Assembly: GCA_030835135.1 (NCBI GenBank)
Contig: JAUQWO010000052.1
Location: 1 to 64,000, forward strand
DNA from: Bacteroidota bacterium
GTDB taxonomy: Bacteria > Bacteroidota > Ignavibacteria > UBA10030 > UBA6906
DNA length: 64,000 nt
Reading direction: 5' to 3'
The position numbers and the translations under genes are program-made. Under the pieces are notes generated by a model. The model saw only the letters and a program-made list of their open reading frames with translations, ran no database searches and was not told the DNA's origin. Shown piece after piece: positions 52,733 to 61,344 of this stretch; position 1 is the stretch's first letter; each line of letters opens with the position of its first letter.

Positions 52733-52771
52733 CAACCCGCCGGAAACGGCGGTTCCTGTGGAACTTCCGCC
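52733..52771 (-). promoter_or_regulatory. alternative hairpins in the epsC leader
   Basis: Read on the minus strand, GGCGGAAGTTCC, ACA, GGAACCGCC can form one hairpin. The same GGAACCGCC segment can instead pair with the GGCGGGTT that follows after GTTTCC. The two folds are mutually exclusive, the layout of an attenuator-like control. The second arm ends about 28 nt before the start codon. No T-run follows it. Confidence 0.35.
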
Positions 52772-52777
52772 AAAAAA

Positions 52778-52806
52778 AGTGTATGTTTTTCTACGAACTT
52801 ATGCAA
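52778..52806 (-). promoter_or_regulatory. promoter of epsC, TTGCAT-N17-TACACT
   Basis: On the minus strand TTGCAT lies at 52806-52801 and TACACT at 52783-52778, exactly 17 nt apart. Transcription would start near 52771, giving a leader of about 65 nt that begins just before the alternative hairpins. Confidence 0.65.
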
Positions 52807-52833
52807 TGCCCGGACACTCACAGAATCTGACCA

Positions 52834-53289
52834 ATGCCATCCCGAATCTGCATTCTTTGTGTTGAAGACGAGGCCGAGGTCCTGGACGCGGTCGTCAAGG
52901 ACCTCGCTTCGCTCGAAGACCGGTTCCCGCTCTACACCGCACGTTCCGTTGCCGAGGCACGCGATTGCGTTGCCCGGATCGAGCAGGCCAAGGACAAGCT
53001 TGGCATCGCGTTGTGCGATCATGTGATGCCAGGGGACACCGGCGTGGAATTCCTCGTGGAACTGTACCGCGACCCGTACACGGCGAGGTGCCGTAAGGTC
53101 CTCCTCACCGGTCAGGCAGGGCTCGAAGCGATGGTCCGTGCCGTCAATTTCGCGAAGCTCGACTACTACATCGGTAAACCCTGGAGCCAGGATGAACTGG
53201 TTGCCGTTGTCAGGAATCTGCTCGGTGAGTACATCCGGGAGTATGCGCCGGACCCGGAAGCCTACCGCGACTTCCTCGAAGGACGATGA
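52834..53289 (+). CDS. receiver-domain response regulator, 151 aa
   Basis: The protein is a single receiver: acidic pair in CVEDEAE (10-16), phospho-acceptor Asp62 in ALCDHVMPGDTG, Thr in VLLTGQ, and Lys in YIGKPWSQDEL. A short helix (EYIREYAPDPEAYRDFLEG) follows. The phrase 'YIGKPW' and the downstream partner are typical of receivers linked to cyclic-nucleotide-domain kinases. Its end overlaps the CNBD-kinase start by 4 nt (ATGA at 53286), so the two are made together. It has no DNA-binding or enzymatic output. Confidence 0.92.
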   Translation: MPSRICILCVEDEAEVLDAVVKDLASLEDRFPLYTARSVAEARDCVARIEQAKDKLGIALCDHVMPGDTGVEFLVELYRDPYTARCRKVLLTGQAGLEAMVRAVNFAKLDYYIGKPWSQDELVAVVRNLLGEYIREYAPDPEAYRDFLEGR

Positions 53290-54752
53290 GCTATACACTT
53301 CTCGAAGGCGAGCACGCGGCGGACCATCCTGCCATCGCCGCTCTTCGCGCAGCGATCACTGATGGTCTGCCTGTCGGCACCGTCCGCACGTACACGCACG
53401 GCGATCTGCTGATCCGCGAGGGCGATCTCAACGATGCACTCTTCGTGATACTGGACGGACGCGTGCTCCTGCTGAAGGGGTACGCGACCGCGAACGAGGT
53501 GGCGATCGGGACGCTGGAGGCGGGAGACCTCGTGGGGGTGCTGTCATTCTATGGACGGGGGCAGGTCTTTTCGACCGCGCGCGCGAAGACCGATGTCGTC
53601 GCGCTGCGCATCAAGCGGCGGGAGTTCGACGCGCTGCCGCGGGAACAACCGGGCCTCGCGGAACAGCTCCAATCGCTCGTGATCACCAATCTCGCCGACC
53701 GCTACCGGCGCATCCTCAATCTGCACATCGAAGTCGCTGCGCTGACGCGCGAAGTGGAGATCGAGCGCAATCAACTTCAGCACGCCCTCGATGAACTGCA
53801 GAGCACGCGCAACCGTCTGATCCATCAGGAAAAGATGGCGATCCTCGGGCAACTCGTCGCCGGCATCGCGCATGAACTGAATAACCCCGTCTCCGCGCTC
53901 CTGCGCGGGGCGGAGACGATCTCATCGCTCCTGCCGGATGCCCTCGGTGCCGAGAATGCGATGCCGTATAGGATGCTTGCGCTGGGGCAGGCCCGCTCCA
54001 CCCCGGACACCGCAGCGCAACAGGAGAGGATGACGTTCCTCGAACAGCGATATCCCGGGATCCGGCGGAGCCTGATCCGCACCCTCGCCCAGATCCCGTC
54101 CGCACATTTTGATGAACTCGCCCTTGCGTTGCATCTCGATGAGCCTGCAGCGGAACAGCGGCTCGGTGCAGTGATCCCGTGGTTCGAGATCGGGATGTTC
54201 CTGCGGAACATCGAGATCGCGAGCACACGGATCGGCAACCTCGTCTCCAGTCTGAAAGGATACAGCCGCCAGTCGAAGGACGATGTGGAACGCGTGGACG
54301 TCCGGCGGGGGATCGAAGAGACACTGCTCCTCCTCGGGAACCGACTGAAGAACGTGACCGTCCACCTGCTGCTGGACGAGGTCCCCGCGGTCCAGGTCCG
54401 CCCCGGGGAGATCAATCAGGTGTGGACCAACGTGATCCTGAATGCGTGCGACGCGATGCATGACCGGGGAGAGCTCACGGTACGGACGAGGGCGGGGGAG
54501 GATGGGACGGTGACGATCTCGTTCGAGGATTCAGGTCCGGGCATTCCGCCGGACATCCTGCCGAAGATCTTCGAAGCGCATTTCACGACGAAAACGGCGA
54601 GTGGATCGTTCGGCCTGGGGCTGGGGCTTGCGATCTCAAATGAGATCGTCCGCAAGCACGGGGGAACGATCGCCTATGCGAATGTGACGCCCCCGGGAAC
54701 GGGTGCGCGGTGTACGGTCGCACTGCCGGGAACAGAAGGGGATCGGCAGTGA
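53286..54752 (+). CDS. cyclic-nucleotide-binding-domain histidine kinase with expanded dimerisation domain
   Basis: The 488-aa soluble protein has a CNBD at about 30-130 (GDLLIREGDLNDALFVILDGRVLLL). A helical linker (130-185) leads to a HisKA-like first helix with His196 in IAHELNNPVSALLRG. An insertion of about 85 residues follows (215-300), then the second helix (FLRNIEIASTRIGNLVSSLKGYSRQ) and a HATPase domain (VILNACDAM, EDSGPGIP, GLGLGLAISNEIVRKHGG). It likely responds to a cyclic nucleotide or another small effector and phosphorylates the receiver encoded just before it. The CNBD lacks an obvious PRAA-like cAMP cassette, so its ligand is uncertain. Confidence 0.9.
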   Translation: MSYTLLEGEHAADHPAIAALRAAITDGLPVGTVRTYTHGDLLIREGDLNDALFVILDGRVLLLKGYATANEVAIGTLEAGDLVGVLSFYGRGQVFSTARAKTDVVALRIKRREFDALPREQPGLAEQLQSLVITNLADRYRRILNLHIEVAALTREVEIERNQLQHALDELQSTRNRLIHQEKMAILGQLVAGIAHELNNPVSALLRGAETISSLLPDALGAENAMPYRMLALGQARSTPDTAAQQERMTFLEQRYPGIRRSLIRTLAQIPSAHFDELALALHLDEPAAEQRLGAVIPWFEIGMFLRNIEIASTRIGNLVSSLKGYSRQSKDDVERVDVRRGIEETLLLLGNRLKNVTVHLLLDEVPAVQVRPGEINQVWTNVILNACDAMHDRGELTVRTRAGEDGTVTISFEDSGPGIPPDILPKIFEAHFTTKTASGSFGLGLGLAISNEIVRKHGGTIAYANVTPPGTGARCTVALPGTEGDRQ

Positions 54753-54763
54753 ACCTGCTCCTC

Positions 54764-55003
54764 TCACGCTCCCGGCACCGGTGATCCAGGCCGTTTACGT
54801 TCAACGCGCAGATGCTGCAATGGCATGAAGCCTGCCACCGATCCCTGCATTTCTCTGCCGTACCCGCAGACCCAGCAGCCATCGATCTCGAGCGTGCTGG
54901 TCTCCCCATGCACGAGCATTGTCCCTTTGCTTCCGCACTTCGGACAGTCAGCGATACCGTTCCAGCTTCCCATGCGTTCCTTCTTCTGATCCTGTATGGT
55001 CAT
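54764..55003 (-). CDS. small zinc-ribbon protein, 79 aa
   Basis: The minus-strand gene starts MTIQDQKKERMGSWNGIADCPKCGSKGTM and continues IDGCWVCGYGREMQG. Two Cys pairs (CPKC and CWVC) about 23 residues apart form a rubredoxin-like zinc ribbon. The C-terminus is short and basic. It converges with the CNBD kinase (12 nt between ends). Such proteins are usually nucleic-acid- or protein-binding; the function here is unknown. I rejected a longer upstream start (55186) because the added residues look non-coding and overlap the promoter at 55128 on the other strand. Confidence 0.7.
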   Translation of the reverse strand: MTIQDQKKERMGSWNGIADCPKCGSKGTMLVHGETSTLEIDGCWVCGYGREMQGSVAGFMPLQHLRVERKRPGSPVPGA

Positions 55004-55127
55004 GCATCCTGCATAGTACAGTGCAAATGCAATACCAGAATCAGTGCCCGTGAAACGCAAGGAATTGCGGATACGCTCTGCTGACGTTGACCGATGTGTG
55101 CACACGTGGCGAATACCGGCCAGCAAC

Positions 55128-55156
55128 TTGGAATTCGCGGGGATGCGTAGTATATT
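55128..55156 (+). promoter_or_regulatory. promoter of the receiver-PAS gene, TTGGAA-N17-TATATT
   Basis: TTGGAA at 55128-55133 and TATATT at 55151-55156 are exactly 17 nt apart, with a start near 55163. It supports translation from ATG 55197, not 55044. Confidence 0.65.
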
Positions 55157-55196
55157 GCACGAAGTGGTACGGTTCTCACCACACAAGGATCAGCTC

Positions 55197-56372
55197 ATGC
55201 CAGCGAGTACCGTAGACCTCGAAAGTGTGGATAGCGCGGTCGGCAGAGCCACGCCATCGATCTTGATCGTTGAAGATGAAGTCATCGTTGCCGAGGATGT
55301 GCGCCGCCGGCTCGAAGAGATGGGGTACACCATCACGGGTGTCGTTTCCCGGGGAGACCAGGCCCTCGCGCAGGTGCGTCGGGTGCATCCCGACCTCATC
55401 CTGATGGATATCGGATTGAAGGGGACCGTGGACGGGGTGGAAGCGGCGAAGATGGTCCTCGCGGAAGAGGATATCCCGATCGTCTTTGCCAGTGCCTACT
55501 CTGACGATGCGACCCTCCGACGTGCCAAGACCATCGATCCGTTCGGATTCGTTCTGAAACCCTTCGACGAGCGCGAACTCCGTACGGCCATCGAGATCGG
55601 ATTGTACAAGCACCAGACCGAACGGCGGTTGCGGGAACGGGAGGCCATGTACCGGTCACTCGTCGAACTCTCCACCGACGCCATCGCCATGTTGGATGTG
55701 CAGGGCACGATCCAGTTCTGCAATGGACAGAAGGCGGCCATGCACGGATTCGCGTCGCCGGATGCGCTGCTCGGACGTCATGCGCTCGCCTTCGTTGCGC
55801 CGGAGGACAAGGATCGTGCGGAGCAGATGCTCGCCGGCGTGCTGCGGGGAGAACCGCTGACCGATGCACTCCTGACCTTCGTCCGCGATGATGGCACGCC
55901 GGTCCGCGCCGAGGTATCCGCAATGCTGCTGGCCGAAGCCCCGAACCGCGGCACACGGGTCATGTGCGTCGAACACGACGTGACCCGCCGGCTGCAGACC
56001 GAAGATGAACTCCGGCTCGCGGTGCGGCAATTGGAATTCGTCGTCGAGAATCTGGATGACGGCATCCTGTTCGAGGACGCCTCGGGACGGGTCCGTCTGA
56101 CGAATTCAGCCTTCCGCAGCATGTTCCGCGTCGACGGCACCACCACGGCACCGGGCGCTCCGTATGACGGACTCGCGCAGGTGACGAGTGTGCTCATGAC
56201 CGACGCACCCGCGTATCTCCGGCGGATCGAACAGGTGCGTACGGGCGGGGCGGCGGTGCATGGCGATCTCCTGACACTCACGGACGGCAGGTCCATGCAC
56301 CGGGATCACACGTCGCTCCTGGTGGATGGGCGCATCCTCGGACATGTGTGGCACTACCGCCTCCTGCCTTGA
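55197..56372 (+). CDS. receiver-PAS-PAS protein without kinase output
   Basis: The ATG 55197 follows AAGGA and starts close to the fold. The 391-aa protein has a receiver at about 20-138 (EDEVIVAEDV, Asp71 in ILMDIGLKG, Ser/Thr in VFASAYSDD, Lys in FVLKPFDE). Two PAS domains follow at about 149-270 and 272-391 (FCNGQKAAMHGF; DDGILFEDASGRVRLTNSAF). No HisKA, HATPase, GGDEF, EAL or DNA-binding domain follows, although relatives of this receiver type usually continue into a kinase. It must therefore work through protein contact. The next gene codes for a longer protein of the same type. Confidence 0.9.
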   Translation: MPASTVDLESVDSAVGRATPSILIVEDEVIVAEDVRRRLEEMGYTITGVVSRGDQALAQVRRVHPDLILMDIGLKGTVDGVEAAKMVLAEEDIPIVFASAYSDDATLRRAKTIDPFGFVLKPFDERELRTAIEIGLYKHQTERRLREREAMYRSLVELSTDAIAMLDVQGTIQFCNGQKAAMHGFASPDALLGRHALAFVAPEDKDRAEQMLAGVLRGEPLTDALLTFVRDDGTPVRAEVSAMLLAEAPNRGTRVMCVEHDVTRRLQTEDELRLAVRQLEFVVENLDDGILFEDASGRVRLTNSAFRSMFRVDGTTTAPGAPYDGLAQVTSVLMTDAPAYLRRIEQVRTGGAAVHGDLLTLTDGRSMHRDHTSLLVDGRILGHVWHYRLLP

Positions 56373-56388
56373 ACGGCGGCCGGAGCGG

Positions 56389-56417
56389 TTGCACCTGAGC
56401 CCTTTCCGTTGTATGTT
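56389..56417 (+). promoter_or_regulatory. promoter of the second receiver-PAS gene, TTGCAC-N17-TATGTT
   Basis: TTGCAC at 56389-56394 and TATGTT at 56412-56417 are exactly 17 nt apart, just after the stop of the upstream receiver-PAS gene. The start near 56424 supports the ATG at 56453. Confidence 0.6.
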
Positions 56418-56452
56418 TACAGGATGCGTTGTACCCCGAGATCAGAAAGGTC

Positions 56453-58942
56453 ATGACACAAGATCCTACACCGCGTTCGCGGGCCGGGGCGGACCCACCG
56501 CTCCGGACACAAGGCAAGACGCGCGTCCTGATCGTTGAGGATGAGCAGATCGTTGCACGGGATGTCCAGGTCGGCCTGACCAAGGCCGGCTATGAGGTAC
56601 CTACCCCCGCGGGTTCGTTCGAGGAAGGCCTGGCACAGGCCGAACGGCTCCATCCCGATATCGTCTTGCTCGATATCGGACTCTCGAGCGCGAAGGACGG
56701 GATCGAGCTTGGCCGCGAGATCTTCCAGCGGCTGGACATTCCGGTGGTCTTCGCGACCGCATTCTCCGACCCCGCCACGATCCAACGGGCCAAGGACGCC
56801 GCGCCCTCCGGCTACATTCTCAAGCCCTATGACGTGCGCGAAGTGCGCACGGTGATCGAGATCGCCATTTACAAACACCGCCTGGGCCAGACGCTCCGCA
56901 TGAGCGAGGAGCGATACCGCCTCCTGTTCCAGCGTTCGCCGGTGGGCATCGTGCACTTCGGCAGTGACCTGGCGATCACCGACGCGAACGAACGCATCGC
57001 CGCGATCGTCGGGAGCCCCCTTCCGACATTGTTGCAGATCCCGGTCACCCGCATCTTCGATCACTCGGTCCACGGCGTGCTCCTCGGCACGCTCCGGGGG
57101 GAGGCCGGAAGATTTTCGGGCGTGATGCGGCGGCCGGCAGACCGCGCCGTGGTGTGGGTCTCGGTGCGTACGGCACCGTTGCACGATGGGAGGGGACGGA
57201 CGATCGGCGGGGTAGCGATCGTGGAGGACGTCACCGACCAGCATACGATGGAAGAATCCCTTGTCCGGCGCATCACGCTCGAGAACATCGTCACCGGCTC
57301 CGCGGCGCGGCTGATCAATGCCCCGGATAGCCGCCTGCAGAATGAACTGCAGCACACGCTGGACGCCGTCGGCACATTCCTCGGGGCGGACCGGTGCTTC
57401 GTGGACCTCTTCGACATGAAGAACACCACCGTCGAAGCCACACATGAGTGGGCCGCGCAGGGGATCAGCGTGCGCGGACAGAATCACAAAGGAACCAGCC
57501 TGGCCCGATGGCCGTGGGCACTCACCAAACTCCATCAGGGCGAACGGGTCTGTCTCCACAGCGTTGTCGATCTTCCGCCGGAAGCCGACGAGGATGCACG
57601 GTTCTGGCACGACGAAGGCGTTCGGTCACTGCTGCTGTTCCCCCTCTCCGCAGCCACCCGGCTCTTCGGGGTCTTCGGCGTGGTGGTAGAACAGGAAGAA
57701 CGGATGTGGGCAGGGGAGGACCTGCGCCTGCTGCAACTGCTGGGCGAGGTCCTCGCGGGTGTTCTGGCCCGCCAGATCTCCGTGGGGGCTCTGTACAAGA
57801 GCGAGGAGCGCTACCGGCGCATCACCTCCGAGATCACGGATTATATGTACACCGTGCGGCTCGAACGTGGACATTGGCGGGAAACCATCCACGGCCCGGG
57901 TTGCCTGAATGTGACGGGGTATGCACCGGAAGAATACGAGCGGGACCCGCATCTGTGGCTGCGCATGGTGGACGAACGGGACCGCCCGCAGATCCTGGAC
58001 CAGGTGCGCCGCGTTCTGGCCGGAGAACCTGCGCCGCCCCTCGAGCACCGGATCGTGAGGAAGGACGGCGCCGTCCGATGGGTGAAGAATACTCCGGTCC
58101 TGCACTTCTCGGCCGACGGGGTCCTGCTCTCGTATGACGGGCTCATGCAGGACATCACCGACCGCAGAGAGGTGGAAGACGCGCTCCGACTGTCCGAAGA
58201 GCGCTTCCGCATGCTGGTGGAGAACCTGAACGATGTGGTCTTCGGGCTCGATGGGCGAGGGTACTTCACCTATATCAGTCCACGCATCATCGCGATGTCC
58301 GGTTTCACCCCCGATGAGATCGTGGGCGAGCATTTCATTCGCTTCGTCCATCCCCACGACCGGCAGGGACTGCTGGAGGATTGGGAACGTACCCTGACAG
58401 GACAGATCGGGGAGTACGAGTTCAGGATCCTGACAAAGGACGGAGAAGAGCGGTTCGTGCGGACCTCCAGCCGCGTGCGCACGGAGAAGGATGAAACGGT
58501 GGTTGTTGCCGGGATCATGCGCGACTGCACGGAACAATTGCTCTCCCGCGCACGGATCCGTGCGTGGGAATCGCGGTTCTACGAGACGATGGACCGGTTG
58601 CGCATTCCGGTGATCGAACTCGATGCCCAGGGAGTCCTGCAATTCTGGAATGAAGCAGGGGCGAATCTGTGCGGGCGTCCGCACGGATCACTCGTCCGGC
58701 ACAGGTGGATCGATGTGTGCGTTGCTCCGGATGACCGGGCGCGGGTGCAAGAGCTGATGCGGGATATCCTCCTCGGCGAGTCCGTGCCCGCACCCGTGCA
58801 CTTCGGCCTCCTGGATCCGCATGGCGGTGAGGCATTCTCCGTCCGGTGGACCGTGAGGCCGTTGTCCGGCGAAGGAGATGTCCCGGTCGGCATCGCCTTC
58901 ATGGGAGAGGTCCCCGTGCCGGTGGAAGGCTGGACACGATGA
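56453..58942 (+). CDS. receiver-PAS-GAF-PAS-PAS-PAS sensor protein without kinase output
   Basis: This 829-aa protein has a receiver at about 23-140 (VEDEQIVARDV, Asp74 in VLLDIGLSS, Lys in YILKPYDV), PAS (150-265), GAF (280-445; CFVDLFDMKN, VRSLLLFPLS) and PAS domains at about 455-575, 580-700 and 705-829. It ends inside the last PAS (GDVPVGIAFMGEVPV) with no kinase, cyclase or other output. I chose ATG 56453 over TTG 56429. Its stop overlaps the SpoIID start by 4 nt. It could be a signal-integrating scaffold, or its kinase may be encoded elsewhere. The receiver is closely related to that of the upstream protein. Confidence 0.9.
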   Translation: MTQDPTPRSRAGADPPLRTQGKTRVLIVEDEQIVARDVQVGLTKAGYEVPTPAGSFEEGLAQAERLHPDIVLLDIGLSSAKDGIELGREIFQRLDIPVVFATAFSDPATIQRAKDAAPSGYILKPYDVREVRTVIEIAIYKHRLGQTLRMSEERYRLLFQRSPVGIVHFGSDLAITDANERIAAIVGSPLPTLLQIPVTRIFDHSVHGVLLGTLRGEAGRFSGVMRRPADRAVVWVSVRTAPLHDGRGRTIGGVAIVEDVTDQHTMEESLVRRITLENIVTGSAARLINAPDSRLQNELQHTLDAVGTFLGADRCFVDLFDMKNTTVEATHEWAAQGISVRGQNHKGTSLARWPWALTKLHQGERVCLHSVVDLPPEADEDARFWHDEGVRSLLLFPLSAATRLFGVFGVVVEQEERMWAGEDLRLLQLLGEVLAGVLARQISVGALYKSEERYRRITSEITDYMYTVRLERGHWRETIHGPGCLNVTGYAPEEYERDPHLWLRMVDERDRPQILDQVRRVLAGEPAPPLEHRIVRKDGAVRWVKNTPVLHFSADGVLLSYDGLMQDITDRREVEDALRLSEERFRMLVENLNDVVFGLDGRGYFTYISPRIIAMSGFTPDEIVGEHFIRFVHPHDRQGLLEDWERTLTGQIGEYEFRILTKDGEERFVRTSSRVRTEKDETVVVAGIMRDCTEQLLSRARIRAWESRFYETMDRLRIPVIELDAQGVLQFWNEAGANLCGRPHGSLVRHRWIDVCVAPDDRARVQELMRDILLGESVPAPVHFGLLDPHGGEAFSVRWTVRPLSGEGDVPVGIAFMGEVPVPVEGWTR

Positions 58943-60273
58943 TCGCGGCTGAGCCTCTTCTCGCGGTAGGGATCATGGAAGGGCGGCAGGAGATCGCCGG
59001 AGCATTCACGGGACCGTACCGTGATGGCGGGGGTGTCGAAAGAGAAGGGTCCTTCCGCTGTCGCCATACCGGGAGTGCCTGGGAATTCACCTGCGGCGAC
59101 GCGGTGACGGTGGTCGGGGGGGCCGACCTCCGGTTCACCCCGTCAACTCCCTCGTCGGTCGTCCGGCTGGATGATGTCACCATCGGGATCAATTTTCACT
59201 GGGAGCGGAACGAGCCGCAGATATTCCGCGGAGGCTTGCACGTGCTGTGGGTGCCCGGACAGGGGATCACCGCGATCAATGAGGTCTCGCTCGAGGAGTA
59301 TCTGAAGAGCGTCATCTCTTCCGAGATGAGTGCCACGGCTCCGGCCGGTTTGCTGCAGGCACACGCGATCACATCGCGGAGCTGGCTGGTCGCGATGCTC
59401 GAACGCCGTTCGCATGGGGTGTCCCCGCCCCCCGGTCTCCGTGTTGGGCCGGACGCCACCGAGGTCATCCGCTGGTACACCCGCGAAGACCATGCCACGT
59501 TCGATGTCTGCGCCGACGATCACTGCCAACGCTACCACGGGGTCACGAAGATCATCTCCGCAGCCGCCGACGAAGCCGTGGAAGCCACCCGCGGTGTCTT
59601 CCTGGTGCACGACAACGAGGTCTGTGACGCCCGGTTCTACAAGGCGTGTGGAGGTCGGACGGAGGACTTCGCCTCCGCGTGGGAGGACCGCGAGATACCG
59701 TACCTCCGGAGCGTGATGGACGCGGAAGCCGTCCGGCCTCCGGTCACCACCGAATCGGACATGGCGGCGTGGCTCGCGCACCCACCGGACGCCTTCTGCA
59801 ATACGAACGATCCGGAGATCCTGCGCCAGGTCTTGCCGTCCTTCGATCAGGAGACGACCGATTTCTACCGGTGGACAGTGACATATCCGGCGGCTGAACT
59901 GGATGCGCTTGTGGCACGGCGGTCCGGCCTGAAACTCGGCCGCATTCGTGCACTCGAACCAGTCCATCGGGGTCCTTCCGGCCGCCTCACCGCCCTGCGC
60001 ATCGTTGGGACGGAACAAACCGTGATCGTCGGAAAAGAGCTCGAGATACGCCGCTGGCTCTCCCCGAGCCATCTCTACAGCTCCGCATTCATCGTGACGA
60101 CGACCATGGGGGCGGATGGCACTCCCCGGGCATTCCGCCTGAGCGGCGCAGGGTGGGGCCATGGCGTGGGACTCTGCCAGATCGGCGCAGCGGTCATGGC
60201 TACGCGGGGCATCCCTCCGGAGAAGATCGTCCTTCATTACTTCCCTCACGCTGCAATCCAACGGCTGTACTGA
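58939..60273 (+). CDS. SpoIID/LytB-domain protein
   Basis: The 444-aa protein starts at ATG 58939, overlapping the PAS protein by 4 nt. The SpoIID domain is clear: ISLEEYLKSV-like EVSLEEYLKSVISSEM, LLQAHAITSRSWLVAML, then CQRYHGVTKI, CDARFYKACGGRTEDFASAWED, and the end GAGWGHGVGLCQIGAAVMA with HYFPHAAIQRLY. The family cleaves denuded or stem-free peptidoglycan strands (lytic transglycosylase in SpoIID). Unlike SpoIID it has no signal peptide or membrane helix at this start. It may stay in the cytoplasm, or a start within the upstream gene is used. The overlap with a sensor protein is unusual. Confidence 0.9.
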   Translation: MIAAEPLLAVGIMEGRQEIAGAFTGPYRDGGGVEREGSFRCRHTGSAWEFTCGDAVTVVGGADLRFTPSTPSSVVRLDDVTIGINFHWERNEPQIFRGGLHVLWVPGQGITAINEVSLEEYLKSVISSEMSATAPAGLLQAHAITSRSWLVAMLERRSHGVSPPPGLRVGPDATEVIRWYTREDHATFDVCADDHCQRYHGVTKIISAAADEAVEATRGVFLVHDNEVCDARFYKACGGRTEDFASAWEDREIPYLRSVMDAEAVRPPVTTESDMAAWLAHPPDAFCNTNDPEILRQVLPSFDQETTDFYRWTVTYPAAELDALVARRSGLKLGRIRALEPVHRGPSGRLTALRIVGTEQTVIVGKELEIRRWLSPSHLYSSAFIVTTTMGADGTPRAFRLSGAGWGHGVGLCQIGAAVMATRGIPPEKIVLHYFPHAAIQRLY

Positions 60274-60363
60274 GCACTGCATGACGCGCCACCTTGCCGC
60301 CGTTCCGTTCCGTTCGAGCGTGTCGGGCTCCACCGTCCAACATCCTTCTCCCGGGGGCCCGGC

Positions 60364-61344
60364 GTGAACGCGTACGTTGACATGGCCGCACTGTCGGTTC
60401 GCCTACGGGAGCACGGGGGCGTCATGCCTGAGGGAATTTTCGCTCCCCTCCGGCTCAAGGGAAAGGACGCTCTCGATCTGATCCACCGGCTCTCCACGAA
60501 TGACCTCACAAAATGCCGGCCCGGGATGTCCGTCCCCACCGTGTTCACCAACGAGAAGGGGAGGATCATCGATCGGGTGGAAGTCCTTGCGGTGGAAGAC
60601 GGGGCGTGGGTGATCTGCCATCGCGCCGCCGCAGGGAGCGTCCGTAATTGGATCGAGAAATATACCATCGCAGAAGATGTTGAGATCACAGACGTAACTC
60701 TCTTGTTCGATGTGACTTCGGTCGTTCTTAATGATGCCGATTCCACTATTGTGGAAGGTGCGGGATCTTCAGGCTCCGGTGACATCCGGGAGTGGAGTGT
60801 GCGATTCGGGCCATACACCGTACGCCGATACCTCATGAGAGCAACGGAGACTTCCGCCTTCACCGCACAGCTGAAGGCGTCAGGCGCAGAGATCCTGAGC
60901 GCTCCGGCATACAGGGCTTTGCGGGTTGCATGCGGCATCCCATCGTTCCCGGAAGAGCTGAATGACGCGCATAACCCGCTGGAAAGCGGACTGCGCAGTG
61001 ATATCTCGTTCACCAAGGGCTGTTACATCGGCCAGGAGGTGATCGCCCGCCTGGATGCGTTCAAGAAAGTGCAGCGCGATCTCGTCGTTCTGTCGGTCGA
61101 TATGGATGACGCCCTGATCCCGGATGCGGCGGTGATCGAGACACCCGCAGGCGTGGCAGGAGAGGTAACCTCGATCGGAGGATGGCAGGAGAGTCTCCAC
61201 GGAGTGATGGTCATGGGGCACATTCAGCGAAGTGCCCTTGCGGAGGGGGTAACCTTGCGCGTCCGGGCCACGGCCGGGTCAGCCCCGGCCCGGCTTCTCG
61301 GCCCGGCGGGCGATGCCGGGTTTTCCGGGAGCATGCCTGCATGA
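60364..61344 (+). CDS. ygfZ: YgfZ/GcvT-like folate-binding protein (Fe-S cluster assembly type)
   Basis: The 326-aa product has LRLKGKDALDLIHRLSTNDL, TVFTNEKGRIIDRVEVL, and the family hallmark KGCYIGQEVIARLDAFKKVQRDLV with the conserved Cys. It binds tetrahydrofolate and supports iron-sulfur enzymes such as MiaB, acting in the cytoplasm. GTG 60364 follows GGGGGCC; ATG 60382 is an alternative. It overlaps the next gene by 4 nt (ATGA). It is not a glycine-cleavage T protein because it lacks the GcvT length and catalytic arrangement. Confidence 0.9.
   Translation: MNAYVDMAALSVRLREHGGVMPEGIFAPLRLKGKDALDLIHRLSTNDLTKCRPGMSVPTVFTNEKGRIIDRVEVLAVEDGAWVICHRAAAGSVRNWIEKYTIAEDVEITDVTLLFDVTSVVLNDADSTIVEGAGSSGSGDIREWSVRFGPYTVRRYLMRATETSAFTAQLKASGAEILSAPAYRALRVACGIPSFPEELNDAHNPLESGLRSDISFTKGCYIGQEVIARLDAFKKVQRDLVVLSVDMDDALIPDAAVIETPAGVAGEVTSIGGWQESLHGVMVMGHIQRSALAEGVTLRVRATAGSAPARLLGPAGDAGFSGSMPA

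Noticed and set aside
55044-55196. N-terminal extension of the first receiver-PAS protein to 55044
   Set aside because: The promoter at 55128-55156 would lie inside the coding region; ATG 55197 has AAGGA and starts near the receiver fold.
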